From contig JAJDVL010000042.1 of NCBI GenBank assembly GCA_022826155.1, positions 1 to 64,000 on the forward strand: 64,000 bases of DNA. Reading direction: 5' to 3'. This document shows, piece by piece, positions 47,613 through 57,953 of this stretch. The DNA comes from Prochlorococcaceae cyanobacterium jk18x22bins.40. Lineage in GTDB: Bacteria; Cyanobacteriota; Cyanobacteriia; PCC-6307; Cyanobiaceae. Every line of letters starts with the position of its first letter. Within the stretch, counting starts at the first letter, position 1. The notes below the pieces were generated by a model, which saw only the letters and a program-made list of their open reading frames with translations, did no database searches and was not told where the DNA came from. Made by a program: the position numbers and the translations under genes.

Positions 47613-49550
47613 TCAGATTGAGGCCATGGCCTGTTGACGCCTGGCCTTGACGGCTGGAGCAACCCCTCGAACCGCCAGCTTGGTCAAAATGGCGTCCGTC
47701 ATTTGGGGCGCAGTCAGCCCCAGGTCTTCAAGACTTTCCTGGGGTTTGGCGTGATCCACCAAGCGGTCCTGGATGCCGAAACGCTGCACCGGCACCAGAC
47801 AGTCGTTGTCTTGAAGCATTTCCAGAACGGCTGAGCCAAAGCCTCCCAGAAGCGTGCCTTCCTCCATAGTGACCACCCGGCCACAGCGTCGAGCCAAAGG
47901 CAACAGCAGGTCTTGATCCATGGGGCGAAGGAAGCGGGCATTGACCACCGCGGCATGGATACCGTGCTCCTGGAGCAGACCGGCAGTATCCATTGCGGGC
48001 TTCACCATGGTCCCGTAGGCCACGATCAGCAGGTCATCCCCGGCCACCAACTGTTCGCCACTGCCCATCTCCAGAGGCTGCCATCCATCCTCCAACAGGG
48101 GCACACCCACGCCACTGCCCCGGGGAATTCGCATGGCCACAGGGCCGTCATGGGCCAGGGCCGTCACCAACATGCGTTGCAGTTCCCCCTCGTCCTTGGG
48201 GGCCATCACCGTGAAGTTAGGCACGGCCCGCAAATAGCTGATGTCGTACTGACCTTGGTGGGTGGGGCCGTCGGCGCCCACCACGCCGGCACGATCCAGC
48301 ACAAATACCACCGGCAATTTCTGGATGCCCACATCGTGAATCACCTGGTCGTAGGCCCGCTGCAGGAAGGTGCTGTAAATGGCCACCACAGGTCGCAATC
48401 CCTCGGCGGCCATACCGGCGGACAGGGTCACCGCATGCTGTTCGGCGATGCCCACGTCAATGTATTGATCCGGTAAGGCCTTCTGCAGCAGGTCAAGCCC
48501 TGTGCCCGTGGCCATGGCCGCCGTGATGCCCACCACCCGGGGGTCGTGCTCGGCGATGCGCACCAGTGTGGAGCCAAACACCTTGGAATAGCTAGGGGGC
48601 TTGGGCTTGGTGCTGGGCTTTGCCTTGCCGCTGGCCAGATCAAAGCTGGACTGGGCGTGATAGCCCACCTTGTCGGCCTCGGCGTAGGCATAGCCCTTCC
48701 CCTTGGTGGTGGCCACGTGGACCATCACGGGACCCTCACAGTTGTGGGCCGCCGTGAAGGTCTGGATCATGGCGGAGATGTCATGCCCATCAATGGGACC
48801 CATATAGGTGAGTCCCAACTCTTCAAAGACCGCCCCCACCTTAGGCACAGCCAAACGCTTCATGCCCTCCTTGATGCGACTCAACTCGGGGGGAATCTCA
48901 CCACCCAGAAAGGGGAGGTGGCGCATGCTTTCCTCCATGGAATCACTAAGGAACTGGATCGGCGGGCTCAGACGCAGCTTGTTCAAATAGCCCGACAACG
49001 CCCCCACCGGTGGTGAGATGGACATGTCGTTGTCGTTAAGCACCACCAGCAGCCTGGTTTTAGGCAAATGACCGGCGTGGTTGATGGCCTCCAGGGCCAT
49101 GCCGCCCGTCAAGGCCCCGTCACCGATGACCGCGACACACTTGTAGTCCTCTCCCTTGCGGTCCCGGGCCAAGGCCATGCCCAGGGCCGCAGAGATGGAG
49201 GTGGAGGCATGGCCTGCCCCAAAATGATCAAAGGGGCTTTCACTGCGCTTCAGGTAGCCGGCAACGCCGTTTTTCTGCCGCAGGGTGTGGAAGCGGTGAT
49301 AGCGGCCAGTGATCAGCTTGTGGGGATAGGCCTGGTGGCCCACGTCCCAGCACACGCGGTCCCGATCCAGGTTCAGGGTTTGATAAAGCGCCAGGGTCAA
49401 CTCCACCACCCCCAAGCCCGGACCCAGGTGTCCGCCGCTGGTGGACACGGTCTGCAAGTGCTTCTCGCGAATCTGCCGTGCAATCTGCTCCAGTTCCGGG
49501 ACGTTCAGCCCGTGGAGCTGGCTGGGGTGTTGCAACTGGCTAATGTGCAT
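47613..49550 (-). CDS. dxs: 1-deoxy-D-xylulose-5-phosphate synthase
   Basis: 645 aa thiamine diphosphate enzyme, first step of the MEP isoprenoid pathway. [29 protein letters not shown], the TPP motif [13 protein letters not shown]...NDNDMSIS and the transketolase-like [23 protein letters not shown] are clear. Feeds CrtE and later CrtR. Divergent from the nuclease gene with only 14 bp between starts. Convergent gap to psaK (153 bp) has no clear terminator. Confidence 0.96.
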   Translation of the reverse strand: MHISQLQHPSQLHGLNVPELEQIARQIREKHLQTVSTSGGHLGPGLGVVELTLALYQTLNLDRDRVCWDVGHQAYPHKLITGRYHRFHTLRQKNGVAGYLKRSESPFDHFGAGHASTSISAALGMALARDRKGEDYKCVAVIGDGALTGGMALEAINHAGHLPKTRLLVVLNDNDMSISPPVGALSGYLNKLRLSPPIQFLSDSMEESMRHLPFLGGEIPPELSRIKEGMKRLAVPKVGAVFEELGLTYMGPIDGHDISAMIQTFTAAHNCEGPVMVHVATTKGKGYAYAEADKVGYHAQSSFDLASGKAKPSTKPKPPSYSKVFGSTLVRIAEHDPRVVGITAAMATGTGLDLLQKALPDQYIDVGIAEQHAVTLSAGMAAEGLRPVVAIYSTFLQRAYDQVIHDVGIQKLPVVFVLDRAGVVGADGPTHQGQYDISYLRAVPNFTVMAPKDEGELQRMLVTALAHDGPVAMRIPRGSGVGVPLLEDGWQPLEMGSGEQLVAGDDLLIVAYGTMVKPAMDTAGLLQEHGIHAAVVNARFLRPMDQDLLLPLARRCGRVVTMEEGTLLGGFGSAVLEMLQDNDCLVPVQRFGIQDRLVDHAKPQESLEDLGLTAPQMTDAILTKLAVRGVAPAVKARRQQAMASI

Positions 49551-49564
49551 CCCAAAGGTGTCTC

Positions 49565-51175
49565 TTGGAGCAATCTAAGGTGGCCTGGCAGGAGTTGCCG
49601 GGTTGTCGGTATGGATTCTTGAAGGGCCATGACCTGGTGATCAGTGATCGGCTGCTGCGCAGTTGGCTGCGTTGTCCCCGTAAGGCCTGGCAAGACCTCC
49701 ATGGGGACCCCACCCAACGGGCCTGGCATCCCCAGCGCGCCATTCAGTTGGGCCAGGAGCAGCGGTGCCTCAGCCGTTACGGCGCCCGCCGTGGCCTGGT
49801 CATGGCGCGGGGTACTGCAGAAGCCTTCCGGGGCGCAGTGGCTATCCAGGGCCTGCGGCTTCTGGTCCAAGAGGAGCACCTCCAACTGAGAGGGTGGGTA
49901 CCCCTCCTGTTGCGCTGTGACGCCGAGAGTCGTCTGGGACCATGGAGCTATGTGCCGCTGCTGGTGCGCACAGGCCGCTTCATCAATCGTGAACAACGGC
50001 TGTGCCTGGCCTTTTGGGGCCGCCTCCTGCGGGGGGTTCAAGGGCAGTGTCCCTCCCATGGCCTGGTGTTGAGCACAGCGGGGGACTGCCAACAGGTGTC
50101 GTTGGATCCACTGCAGTCCCAGCTTGACGAACTGCTGGCGGAGATGGCCATGGGGCTGAGCCAACCCCATGCCCCGGACTTGATTGCAGAGCGCAAACGC
50201 TGCACCATCTGCTGTTGGCGGCGGCCCTGCAATGCCCACGCCGCCGCCAGTGGCCATCTGGGAGACGTGAGCGGCATCGGGGCAGGCCGCCGCCGCCAGT
50301 TGATCCAGTTGCAGATCCCCACCATTGCGGAGTTGGCCCAAAGCGACCCGGCCTGGCTGGGGCAGGCGCTGGCTCAACAGGGGCACCCCAGCCAGGCGGA
50401 TCACCACAATGCCTTGGCCGCTGCTCTGGTGCTCCAGGCCCGGAGCCAGCAGAGCCAACGGGCACAGCGCCGCCCCGGTTCTGCCGACTGCTCTGTGCGC
50501 AGCAGTCTGACGGCACAGCTTCATCACGCTCCAGGGGTGCTCTTCTACGACATCGAGGCGGACCCCGACACCCGCGAGAACTACCTCCATGGCTTTTTAA
50601 TCCAGACCCGACAGGATCCAGGCGCACCGTTGGACTTGACGCCGGACCCAACGGGCGTCATCCCACAACACCATCCCATCCTCTGTCTGCCCCACCATGG
50701 CGATGGACGCTGCTGGCAGCGCATCCACAACTTCCTGAGCCGTTTTCCGGGCTGGCCCCTGCTGCACTACGGGGAGACGGAGCGGATTGAGTTGCGCCGC
50801 CTGGCCCGCCGCGCCGGCGCCAGCGCCGCCGCACGGGAGAACCTGGATCGGCGCTTCGTTGATGTCCACAGCCTGGTGCGTCAGCAATGGGTACTGCCCC
50901 TCAGCAGCTACGGCCTCAAGAGTGTGGCCACATGGCTGGGATTTCGTTGGCGCCAGCCCAACGGGGAGGGGGCACGGGCCGTGTTGTGGTGGCGTCACTG
51001 GCGGCGCCATGGCCATCGCCATGACCTGCGCCGCATTCTGGATTACAACCAGGACGACTGCCGGGCCACACGCGTCGTTGCAGCCTGGCTTTTGGCCCAG
51101 GAGCAGGTCCCATGGCCTAAGCTCGACGGAACGCCATGGGGGCCTAGCAATCTGGTGAATGCAGCGGACTCATAA
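49565..51175 (+). CDS. TM0106-type RecB-like putative nuclease
   Basis: 536 aa. The N-terminal half resembles RecB-family nucleases with [15 protein letters not shown] and a cysteine cluster [10 protein letters not shown] near residue 219. The middle has an HhH-like stretch. The C-terminal part is an RNase H-like exonuclease domain with [17 protein letters not shown] (Asp-x-Glu), [16 protein letters not shown] and [15 protein letters not shown] or RNA substrate unknown. The last 12 codons are encoded by the tRNA-Met gene; the true end may be functionally earlier. Confidence 0.82.
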   Translation: MEQSKVAWQELPGCRYGFLKGHDLVISDRLLRSWLRCPRKAWQDLHGDPTQRAWHPQRAIQLGQEQRCLSRYGARRGLVMARGTAEAFRGAVAIQGLRLLVQEEHLQLRGWVPLLLRCDAESRLGPWSYVPLLVRTGRFINREQRLCLAFWGRLLRGVQGQCPSHGLVLSTAGDCQQVSLDPLQSQLDELLAEMAMGLSQPHAPDLIAERKRCTICCWRRPCNAHAAASGHLGDVSGIGAGRRRQLIQLQIPTIAELAQSDPAWLGQALAQQGHPSQADHHNALAAALVLQARSQQSQRAQRRPGSADCSVRSSLTAQLHHAPGVLFYDIEADPDTRENYLHGFLIQTRQDPGAPLDLTPDPTGVIPQHHPILCLPHHGDGRCWQRIHNFLSRFPGWPLLHYGETERIELRRLARRAGASAAARENLDRRFVDVHSLVRQQWVLPLSSYGLKSVATWLGFRWRQPNGEGARAVLWWRHWRRHGHRHDLRRILDYNQDDCRATRVVAAWLLAQEQVPWPKLDGTPWGPSNLVNAADS

Positions 51176-51210
51176 TCCGCCTTAGGCGAGTTCGATCCTC
51201 GCGGCCCCCA
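51138..51210 (+). tRNA. tRNA-Met (anticodon CAU)
   Basis: 73 nt. Acceptor GGGGGCC pairs with GGCCCCC plus discriminator A; anticodon stem GCGGA/TCCGC encloses CTCATAA, anticodon CAT; T-arm GCGAG-TTCGATC-CTCGC. The first acceptor pair is G-C, so it is not a typical initiator (which has a mismatch). Elongator Met is most likely, though a lysidine-modified tRNA-Ile(CAU) cannot be excluded. Overlaps the nuclease ORF by 38 bp. Confidence 0.9.
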
Positions 51211-51220
51211 TCCCCACCTC

Positions 51221-52591
51221 TCAGAGGGCCAGGGATTCGGAGCGCGTCTCCAGCAGCTTGGCCAGGTCCTTGAGAAAAGCGGCGGCATGGGTGCCGTAGA
51301 TCACCCGATGGTCGGCAGTGAGATTCACCTGCATTTGCCGCTGAATGGCCATGGCGTTGCCCCCGGTGACGGCCACCACGGGGCGTGAAGCCGCCACCGC
51401 CAGGATGGCGCCGGTGTCGGGGGGCAGGATGGCGGAAAAGCGATCCACACCGAACATGCCCAGGTTGGAGAGGGTAAAGGTGCCGCCGCTGTAGTCCTCC
51501 GGTTGAAGTTGTTTGCTACGGGCCCGTTTCACCAGGTCAGCCCAGGTGCGGGACAGGGAATAGAGGTCCGTGCGCTCCGCATCCCGCAGCACAGGGGTGA
51601 TCAACCCGCCGTCCTCCATGGCCACGGCCACGGCCACGTGGATACCGGCACCAAAGCGCATCCCCTCCGGGGTGTAGGCGCTGTTCAACTGGGGATGGGC
51701 GGCCAGGGTGACGGCAACAGCCTTCACCAGCAACGCCGTCATGGTGACCCCCCTGGGTTTCACCTGCCTGTAGAACGCTTCCAGCGGGTCCGTGGTGATG
51801 GTGTAGCCCACCTGGAAGCAGGGCGCGCTGAGGCTGGCGGTCATATTGCGGTTGACCGCCTGCTGGGCTGTGGTAAACGCCGCCGCCTGCCCTGGGGCGG
51901 TCTTGGCCAGTGCAGGAGTCGGGGCCGCCGCGGCTCCACCGCCCTGGGACACCAAGGCGGGGCCACTACCGGGATCCGGGGGCATGGGGACAGCCTGGGG
52001 GCGTCCCTCCTGAGCCGATCCATGGGACGGTGAAGACGTGGAGAGCGGTTGCCCAGCCGCACGTTCCACGTCGTTGGCAACGATGCGGCCATGGGGACCA
52101 CTGCCCTGCAGGCTCTCCAGCACCACCCCCAGACGCTTGGCCAAGGCCTTGGCGCGAGGGCTGGCGATGATGCGACCTCCAGAGGTCGGTGCAGGGGCCA
52201 CTGCAGGAGCCGCCGGCGGGCTGGCGGTTGGGATCGCCGGTGCGTCCGCTGTGGGGGACGCTTCTGCTGCCGCTGCTGGCGGAGTACTCTCGGCGGGAGG
52301 CTGGCTTGCCGCCTCAGTGCCACGGGCCTTGGCTTCCTCCACCTCCGCGGCAGTGTCCGCCACCAGTGCCAGGGTTTCCCCCACGGGGGCGCTGCTCCCC
52401 GCCGGCAGAAGCACCGTGGCCAGGGTGCCACTGTGGAAACACTCCACGTCCATATCAGCCTTATCGGACTCCACCACCAGCACCGCTTCCCCCTTCTTCA
52501 CCTCGTCTCCAGGCTGTTTCAGCCAGGACACGATCTTCCCTTCGCTCATGGTTGAGCTCAGAGCCGGCATGAAGATCTCATGAATGGCCAT
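51221..52591 (-). CDS. pdhC: Dihydrolipoamide acetyltransferase (E2) of pyruvate dehydrogenase
   Basis: 456 aa. An N-terminal lipoyl domain (1-80, lipoyl Lys in ESDKADMDVE), Ala/Pro-rich linker, E3-binding domain (about 139-175, ASPRAKALAKRLGV...GPHGRIVANDV), second linker and a C-terminal catalytic domain ending in TADHRVIYGTHAAAFLKDL (catalytic His). It makes acetyl-CoA for fatty acid synthesis. One lipoyl domain only, as in other cyanobacteria. Last gene of a long minus-strand run. Confidence 0.95.
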   Translation of the reverse strand: MAIHEIFMPALSSTMSEGKIVSWLKQPGDEVKKGEAVLVVESDKADMDVECFHSGTLATVLLPAGSSAPVGETLALVADTAAEVEEAKARGTEAASQPPAESTPPAAAAEASPTADAPAIPTASPPAAPAVAPAPTSGGRIIASPRAKALAKRLGVVLESLQGSGPHGRIVANDVERAAGQPLSTSSPSHGSAQEGRPQAVPMPPDPGSGPALVSQGGGAAAAPTPALAKTAPGQAAAFTTAQQAVNRNMTASLSAPCFQVGYTITTDPLEAFYRQVKPRGVTMTALLVKAVAVTLAAHPQLNSAYTPEGMRFGAGIHVAVAVAMEDGGLITPVLRDAERTDLYSLSRTWADLVKRARSKQLQPEDYSGGTFTLSNLGMFGVDRFSAILPPDTGAILAVAASRPVVAVTGGNAMAIQRQMQVNLTADHRVIYGTHAAAFLKDLAKLLETRSESLAL

Positions 52592-52657
52592 TCACTGCCC
52601 GATTTTCGCAGTGGTCTATCCTAATCCTTCCCGGAGCTGGTGCTCTGGCCGCACCCT

Positions 52658-53224
52658 TCAGGCGGTGGGCCCCTGACCCGATTCCCCGGTTGGCGGCCTG
52701 ATGGCGTAGGTGCGGTGAAACTTCTCGGTGAGGGTGAGCCAGTAGGAGCGCCCGTCCTGTTCCCGGCGTCGCGCAACGAACCCCTGGGCCATGAGTTCCT
52801 TGACATGGTCATAGGCTCCCGAACCACGCATGTCCACCAACTCCGCTTGGCGGATGGGTTGCTTGAGGGCAATGGTGGCCAGGGTGCGCAGGGTGGCAGG
52901 GCCCAGGTCGAGGGGCACCAGCGTATGGACCAACTCCGCCAAGTCTGCCCGCAGTTGCAGGCTGTACCCGCCGCCATCCTGGCGAATTTCCAGGGCGGTC
53001 TCTCGGTGGGCGTAGTCCGCCATCAGGATCATCAAGGCCATGGAGGCCTCCTCCGAAGAGCAGCCAGCCAGTTGGGCCAACTCTTTGAGTGGCACGGCGC
53101 GGCCCTTCAGATAGAGAATGGCCTCCAGCCGGGCAGGGAGGGACAGAGCTGCCGCCGCAGTTGATCCCGCAGAACTCTTCGCTTCAGCCGAGGAAGAGTT
53201 GGTAGGCCTGGTTGCCGGTTTCAT
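52658..53224 (-). CDS. scpB: Segregation and condensation protein B
   Basis: 188 aa. Two winged-helix domains: ARLEAILYLKGRAVPLKELAQLAG and RTLATIALKQPIRQAELVDMRGSGAYDHVKELMAQGF are characteristic. ScpB is the kite subunit of the Smc-ScpAB condensin. The start overlaps ilvA by 41 bp, so an internal start is possible, but the N-terminal Ala/Ser-rich leader contains no other Met before the conserved core. Confidence 0.93.
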   Translation of the reverse strand: MKPATRPTNSSSAEAKSSAGSTAAAALSLPARLEAILYLKGRAVPLKELAQLAGCSSEEASMALMILMADYAHRETALEIRQDGGGYSLQLRADLAELVHTLVPLDLGPATLRTLATIALKQPIRQAELVDMRGSGAYDHVKELMAQGFVARRREQDGRSYWLTLTEKFHRTYAIRPPTGESGQGPTA

Positions 53225-54719
53225 CCCAATAGCGATACCCCAGGGTTTGCAGAAAAGCCTGCCAGTCCTGCCGCTCTGTTTCAGGTACCTGCACGGCTAC
53301 CACGATACGTCCGTAGTCTGCCCCCTGATTGCGATAATGGAACATGCTCAGATTCCAGTTGGGTCGCATGTGGGACACAAAGTGCATCAGGGCGCCGGGC
53401 CGCTCGGGAAACTCGAAGCGGTAGAGCAACTCGCCGCTGGCTGCCGGGCAGCGCCCCCCCACCATATGGCGGATATGCACCTTTGAAAGTTCGTCGTCGC
53501 TGAGGTTCACCGTGGCAAAGCCACCCTCCTGCAACTGCCGCACCAGCGCGTCGGTGTCCTCGCGACCGTGTACCTCCACGCCAATGAAGATATGGGCCTG
53601 TTCCGGGTCGGCCATGCGATAGCTGAACTCCGTCAGGTTGTGGCTGCCCAGCATGGTGCAGAACCGCAGCAGGCTGCCGGGGCGTTCCGGAATGGTGACG
53701 GCCAGCAAGGCTTCCCGCTCGGCCCCCAACTCCGCCCGCTCCGCCACAAAACGCAACCGGTCAAAGTTCATGTTGGCGCCACAGGCCACGGCCACCAACT
53801 GTTGATCCCGCCGGCCACGGTTGATCACGTCCTGCTTGAGCCCGGCAATGGCCAGAGCACCGGAAGGCTCCAGCACGGAGCGGGTGTCTTCAAACACGTC
53901 CTTGATGGCTGCACAGATGGCGTCTGTGTCCACCAGCACCATGTGGTCCACGTACTGGCGGCAAAGACGGAAGGTTTCCTCTCCCACCTGCCGCACTGCC
54001 ACGCCGTCCGCAAAGATGCCCACCTGCTCAAGGCGAACCCGCCGGCCAGCCGCCAGGGAGCGGGTCATGCTGTCCGAATCAACGGGCTCCACGCCGATGA
54101 TCTCCACCTGGGGCCACAGGGCTTTCACGTAGGCGGCGATGCCGCTGATCAATCCCCCTCCACCCACGGCCACGTAGATGGCCGTGGGTGGCTCCGCCAT
54201 CTGGCGGAGGATCTCCATGCCGATGGTGCCTTGGCCGGCAATTACCTCCGGATCATCAAAGGCGTGGATGAAGCAAAGCCCCTGCTCCTCCACCAGCTTC
54301 CAGGCATGGTTGCACGCATCGTCAAAGGATCTGCCATGGAGCACCACCTCGGCCCCCAGGCGGCTCACACTGCGCACCTTGACCGCAGGGGTGGTGCCGG
54401 GCATCACAATGACGGCGCGGCAACCACGGCGCTGGGCCGCCAGGGCTACACCTTGGGCATGGTTCCCGGCGCTGGCCGTCACCACGCCCCGACTGAGCTC
54501 TTCTGCCGACAACAGCCGGACCCGGTTGTAGGCTCCCCGCAACTTGAAGGAAAACACCGACTGCAGGTCTTCACGCTTGAACCACACTTGGTTGCCTAGA
54601 GCATGGCTCAGGTTTTTGGCCACCTCCAGGGGGGTTTCGATGGCCACGTCATAAACCCGGGCCCGCAGAACACGCTCCAGGTAGCTGTGGTTCTGTACCG
54701 GGGATTCACTGGAATCCAT
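53184..54719 (-). CDS. ilvA: Threonine ammonia-lyase, biosynthetic
   Basis: 511 aa PLP enzyme that makes 2-oxobutanoate for isoleucine. PLP Lys is in FSFKLRGAYNRV (about residue 58); SAGNHAQGVA and GGGGLISGIAAY form the phosphate loop. Two C-terminal ACT-like domains (about 325-400 and 420-505; RPGSLLRFCTMLG and RPGALMHFVSHM) mean feedback inhibition by isoleucine. The reactive enamine it releases is cleared by RidA, encoded upstream on the same strand. Overlaps the amidohydrolase by 14 bp. Confidence 0.95.
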   Translation of the reverse strand: MDSSESPVQNHSYLERVLRARVYDVAIETPLEVAKNLSHALGNQVWFKREDLQSVFSFKLRGAYNRVRLLSAEELSRGVVTASAGNHAQGVALAAQRRGCRAVIVMPGTTPAVKVRSVSRLGAEVVLHGRSFDDACNHAWKLVEEQGLCFIHAFDDPEVIAGQGTIGMEILRQMAEPPTAIYVAVGGGGLISGIAAYVKALWPQVEIIGVEPVDSDSMTRSLAAGRRVRLEQVGIFADGVAVRQVGEETFRLCRQYVDHMVLVDTDAICAAIKDVFEDTRSVLEPSGALAIAGLKQDVINRGRRDQQLVAVACGANMNFDRLRFVAERAELGAEREALLAVTIPERPGSLLRFCTMLGSHNLTEFSYRMADPEQAHIFIGVEVHGREDTDALVRQLQEGGFATVNLSDDELSKVHIRHMVGGRCPAASGELLYRFEFPERPGALMHFVSHMRPNWNLSMFHYRNQGADYGRIVVAVQVPETERQDWQAFLQTLGYRYWDETGNQAYQLFLG

Positions 54720-56034
54720 CCATCACCTCCCGCACCCGGTCTCCAAAACCACGGGCATGCTCCATCACGGCCCCCTCGTCCACGGTGAGGATCCGGCGAT
54801 CCCGCACCACAATTCGTCCATTCACAATCACCGTGTCCACGTCACTGCCCCGCACGGCGTACACTAAGTGGGAATAGACGCTGTAGAGAGGTGTCAGGCC
54901 AGGACGTTGCATGTCCAGAAGGACGATGTCAGCCCGTTTGCCCGGTTCCAGTGATCCGATTTCGTCATGAAGGTTGAGCGCCTGCGCACCGCCCATGGTG
55001 GCCATGCGGAAGATCGTCTCTGCCGGGAGGGTAGCCGGGTCACCCAAGTGGAACTTCTGAATCCTGGCGGCGGCGTCCATGGCGCCGAACATGTCCAGGG
55101 CGTTGTTGCTTGCGGGTCCGTCCGTCCCTAGCCCCACAGGAATCCCGGCGGCCAGCGCCGCTGTGACCGGGGCTGCCTTGGGGATGCCCAGCTTCATGTT
55201 GCTCTGTGGGTTGTGGGCAATTCCGGCACCGCCCGCTGCGATACGCTCCATGTCCTCGTCGGACAGGTAGATGCCGTGGGCCAGCACTGTGCCGGGCCGG
55301 AGTACACCGATTGAATCCAGGGCTTCCACGACCCCCATGCCGGTGGCCTCTCGGGCGGTGGCGTTTTCAGAGGGGTCTTCAAGGGTGTGGATCTGGAAGA
55401 CGGCATCATGGGCCTTTGCCAGTTGGAAAGCGGCCTCCACCGCAGGGAGGGGCGTGGTGTAGAGGGCATGGGCGGAGACGGAGGGCACCAGAGTGGGGTG
55501 GTCCTGATAGCGCTCCATGAACGCTGCGGCGGCAGCGAGCGAGGCTTTCGGTGTGGGGAAGTCGGGTGCGGGACAGCCAATCACGATAGGGCCGCTGACG
55601 GCACGAATTCCCGCGTCAATGGTGGCCTGGGCCACCTGGTCGCGGAAGTAGTACATATCCGCGAACGTCGTTGTTCCGCTCTTCAGCATCTCCGCCGAAG
55701 ACAGCAAGGTCCCCCAATAGACAAAGTCAGGGGCCACCAGCGCAGCCTCGGCTGGAAGGATATAATTGTTCAGCCAGGTCATCAGGGGCAGATCGTCCGC
55801 CAGGCCCCGCAGGAGGGACATGGCCGCGTGACCGTGGGTATTCACCAGGCCGGGAATGACCAAACGTCCCGTCGCGTCAATGACCTGAGCGTCAGCAGGA
55901 CGATGCGCGTCCGGCTCCAGGAGGGCGGCGATGCGGTCCCCTTGAATCAACACCGCGCCACCATCCAGGATGGTGCCTTCGGCATCCATCAGCACCACCG
56001 TGCCACCATCAACGAGCGTCCGTTTTCCAGCCAT
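54706..56034 (-). CDS. Amidohydrolase of the TRZ/ATZ-MtaD group
   Basis: 442 aa from the ATG at 56034; a longer frame from 56154 lacks similarity and overlaps the ABC gene. Metal site NTHGHAAMSLLRGLADDLPL near residue 70, then SAHALYTT, the HTLED and LAHGIYLSDEDM histidines, and GTDGPASNN (catalytic Asp). Family members deaminate S-adenosylhomocysteine, methylthioadenosine or related ring compounds; the exact substrate is open. Twenty bp after the ABC exporter gene. Confidence 0.88.
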   Translation of the reverse strand: MAGKRTLVDGGTVVLMDAEGTILDGGAVLIQGDRIAALLEPDAHRPADAQVIDATGRLVIPGLVNTHGHAAMSLLRGLADDLPLMTWLNNYILPAEAALVAPDFVYWGTLLSSAEMLKSGTTTFADMYYFRDQVAQATIDAGIRAVSGPIVIGCPAPDFPTPKASLAAAAAFMERYQDHPTLVPSVSAHALYTTPLPAVEAAFQLAKAHDAVFQIHTLEDPSENATAREATGMGVVEALDSIGVLRPGTVLAHGIYLSDEDMERIAAGGAGIAHNPQSNMKLGIPKAAPVTAALAAGIPVGLGTDGPASNNALDMFGAMDAAARIQKFHLGDPATLPAETIFRMATMGGAQALNLHDEIGSLEPGKRADIVLLDMQRPGLTPLYSVYSHLVYAVRGSDVDTVIVNGRIVVRDRRILTVDEGAVMEHARGFGDRVREVMDGFQ

Positions 56035-56053
56035 AAGCCAACTATAATGATGA

Positions 56054-57922
56054 TTAAAGGCGGTCCAATCGCACCAACTCGGCAAAGCTGGAGGAGGCCC
56101 TGCGCAGCTCCTCAAAGCGGCCGGATGCTTTGACGCAACCGTTGGAAAGCTCATGAATCCGGTCGCAGCGGGCCACCGTAGTCAGGCGGTGGGCAATGAT
56201 CACGGTTGTACATTGCCGACCCACCTGATCCAACGCCTGAATGACGTCGCTCTCGGTGCGGTTATCCAGTGCGCTGGTGGCTTCATCCAACAGGAGAAAC
56301 CGGGACCGACGGTAGAAGGCGCGTGCCAAGGCGATCCGCTGCCGCTGACCGCCGGAGAGCTGGATGCCGTTTTGACCGACAGGGGTTTGCAGGCCAGAGG
56401 GAAGACTGGCCACAAGCTCAGCCAACTGGGCCGCTGCAATGGCCTCCTGGACCCGGTCGTGATCAATGGCCTCCTGCTCCACCCCGAACGCCACGTTCTG
56501 CTCCATAGTGCCGTCCAACAGTTGAATCAGTTGGGGCACGTGGGCGCAACCCACCTGCCAGGCGGGCCGCTGCTGCTCACTCAGCGGCTGGCCGTCCAGT
56601 TCCAGGCTGCCCCGTTGGGGTTGCAGCAGGGCCAGCAGAACATGGCCCGCGGTGGTTTTGCCACTGCCGGTTGAACCCACCAGCGCCACCCGCGACCCCA
56701 CGGAGATGGTGAGGGTCAACTGGCGCAACACCCACTCTGAACTGTCCTCCCGCTCCCCATAGCCGTACCACACATTACGGAGTCCAATGGTGTGCTGTGG
56801 AAACACCGCGTCGGGAGGCGGCACACCGGGGGAGGCGACGGTGAGACGACGACAGGGCAGGTGGAGCAACTCCACCACCTTGTTCACCAGGGGCAGGCCA
56901 CCCCGAAGCTGAATCAGGGACGAGAACACGTCCTGAAGGGGGGGCATCAGCCGCAGCCCCGCCAGCGCCAGGGCGGCCAGGAAGGGAATTACCTGCCGCA
57001 CCTGCTCCAGGTCGCCCCGCAGCAGCGGGGGAAGGGTGCCCAGTCCAAAAATGAGGGTAATGCCCAGGGGTTCCACCAGCAGGCGGGGAAGCCGGGGGAG
57101 GGTCTCCAGTTGCCATGCATAGCGCCGGGCCTCATCCACGGATTGCACAAACTGTTCCTGGAAATAGGGCTCCTGCTGGGCCAACTGAATGTCCCGCACA
57201 GAGCTGAGGGATTCCATGAGTAGCCGGGTGGAGCGCTGTGACAACTGGACTGTCTTCTGGTTGGCGCGGCGTAGATAAGGGGTGAAGACAAGGGAAATGG
57301 TCAGGTAGGCCCCCACCAGCACGATCACCAGCCCTGCTGCCAGGCCCCGCCCCACCAGCAACACACCGAGGGAGACAAACACCAGCGTCAGACAGGCCCC
57401 CACCAGGCGCAGCAGCGGATAAACCACATGCACGGCGGTGGCTTTCACGTTCTCGATGACCAAGTGGGTGAGGTCACCCGTTCTGGCCTTGAGGTGGTAG
57501 GTCAACTCCTGACCCATCACGTTGGCGTAAATTTGTGCAGAGAGGTCGTGCCAGATGTGGGCCGCGAGCTTTTGCTGGCTCACCTGCAATACCAGCTTGC
57601 TCAGGGAGGCCAGCCAGACCAATAGGGTGAACAGGCCCACCAGCCAGAGGGTCTGGTCATGGAGGGATCCTCCGAACACCTTGATGCCGGGCAGTTGATT
57701 GGGAAGGGGAACATCCACTAGCGCAGCCGTGAGCCGGGCCAGCAGAACCACCGTTACCAGATCCATCAGGCCTGCCACCCCGGAGAGCGCCAGCAGCACC
57801 AGCAGGCTACGGCGACGACGACGCGGCAGGGTCCTCAACAACTGGAGCAGTTGCTCCACTGTGGCGCCTCTGCGCCGCAGCAGCCGCCACGGAGGCGTGG
57901 GGTGTGGGGAGAAAGCAGGCAA
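56054..57922 (-). CDS. ABC transporter, fused permease and ATPase (exporter type)
   Basis: 622 aa half-transporter. Six membrane segments (about residues 40-340) then an ATPase domain with Walker A GSTGSGKTT, signature LSGGQRQRIALARA, Walker B FLLLDEATSALD and H-loop IIAHRL. Arrangement and the intracellular-loop text fit lipid/oligosaccharide or peptide exporters (MsbA/PglK-like). The substrate is unknown. Upstream of the amidohydrolase; transcription with it is likely. Confidence 0.9.
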   Translation of the reverse strand: MPAFSPHPTPPWRLLRRRGATVEQLLQLLRTLPRRRRRSLLVLLALSGVAGLMDLVTVVLLARLTAALVDVPLPNQLPGIKVFGGSLHDQTLWLVGLFTLLVWLASLSKLVLQVSQQKLAAHIWHDLSAQIYANVMGQELTYHLKARTGDLTHLVIENVKATAVHVVYPLLRLVGACLTLVFVSLGVLLVGRGLAAGLVIVLVGAYLTISLVFTPYLRRANQKTVQLSQRSTRLLMESLSSVRDIQLAQQEPYFQEQFVQSVDEARRYAWQLETLPRLPRLLVEPLGITLIFGLGTLPPLLRGDLEQVRQVIPFLAALALAGLRLMPPLQDVFSSLIQLRGGLPLVNKVVELLHLPCRRLTVASPGVPPPDAVFPQHTIGLRNVWYGYGEREDSSEWVLRQLTLTISVGSRVALVGSTGSGKTTAGHVLLALLQPQRGSLELDGQPLSEQQRPAWQVGCAHVPQLIQLLDGTMEQNVAFGVEQEAIDHDRVQEAIAAAQLAELVASLPSGLQTPVGQNGIQLSGGQRQRIALARAFYRRSRFLLLDEATSALDNRTESDVIQALDQVGRQCTTVIIAHRLTTVARCDRIHELSNGCVKASGRFEELRRASSSFAELVRLDRL

Positions 57923-57953
57923 GGGATCAGTCGCCCCGTGCTAGAGGCTGGTG

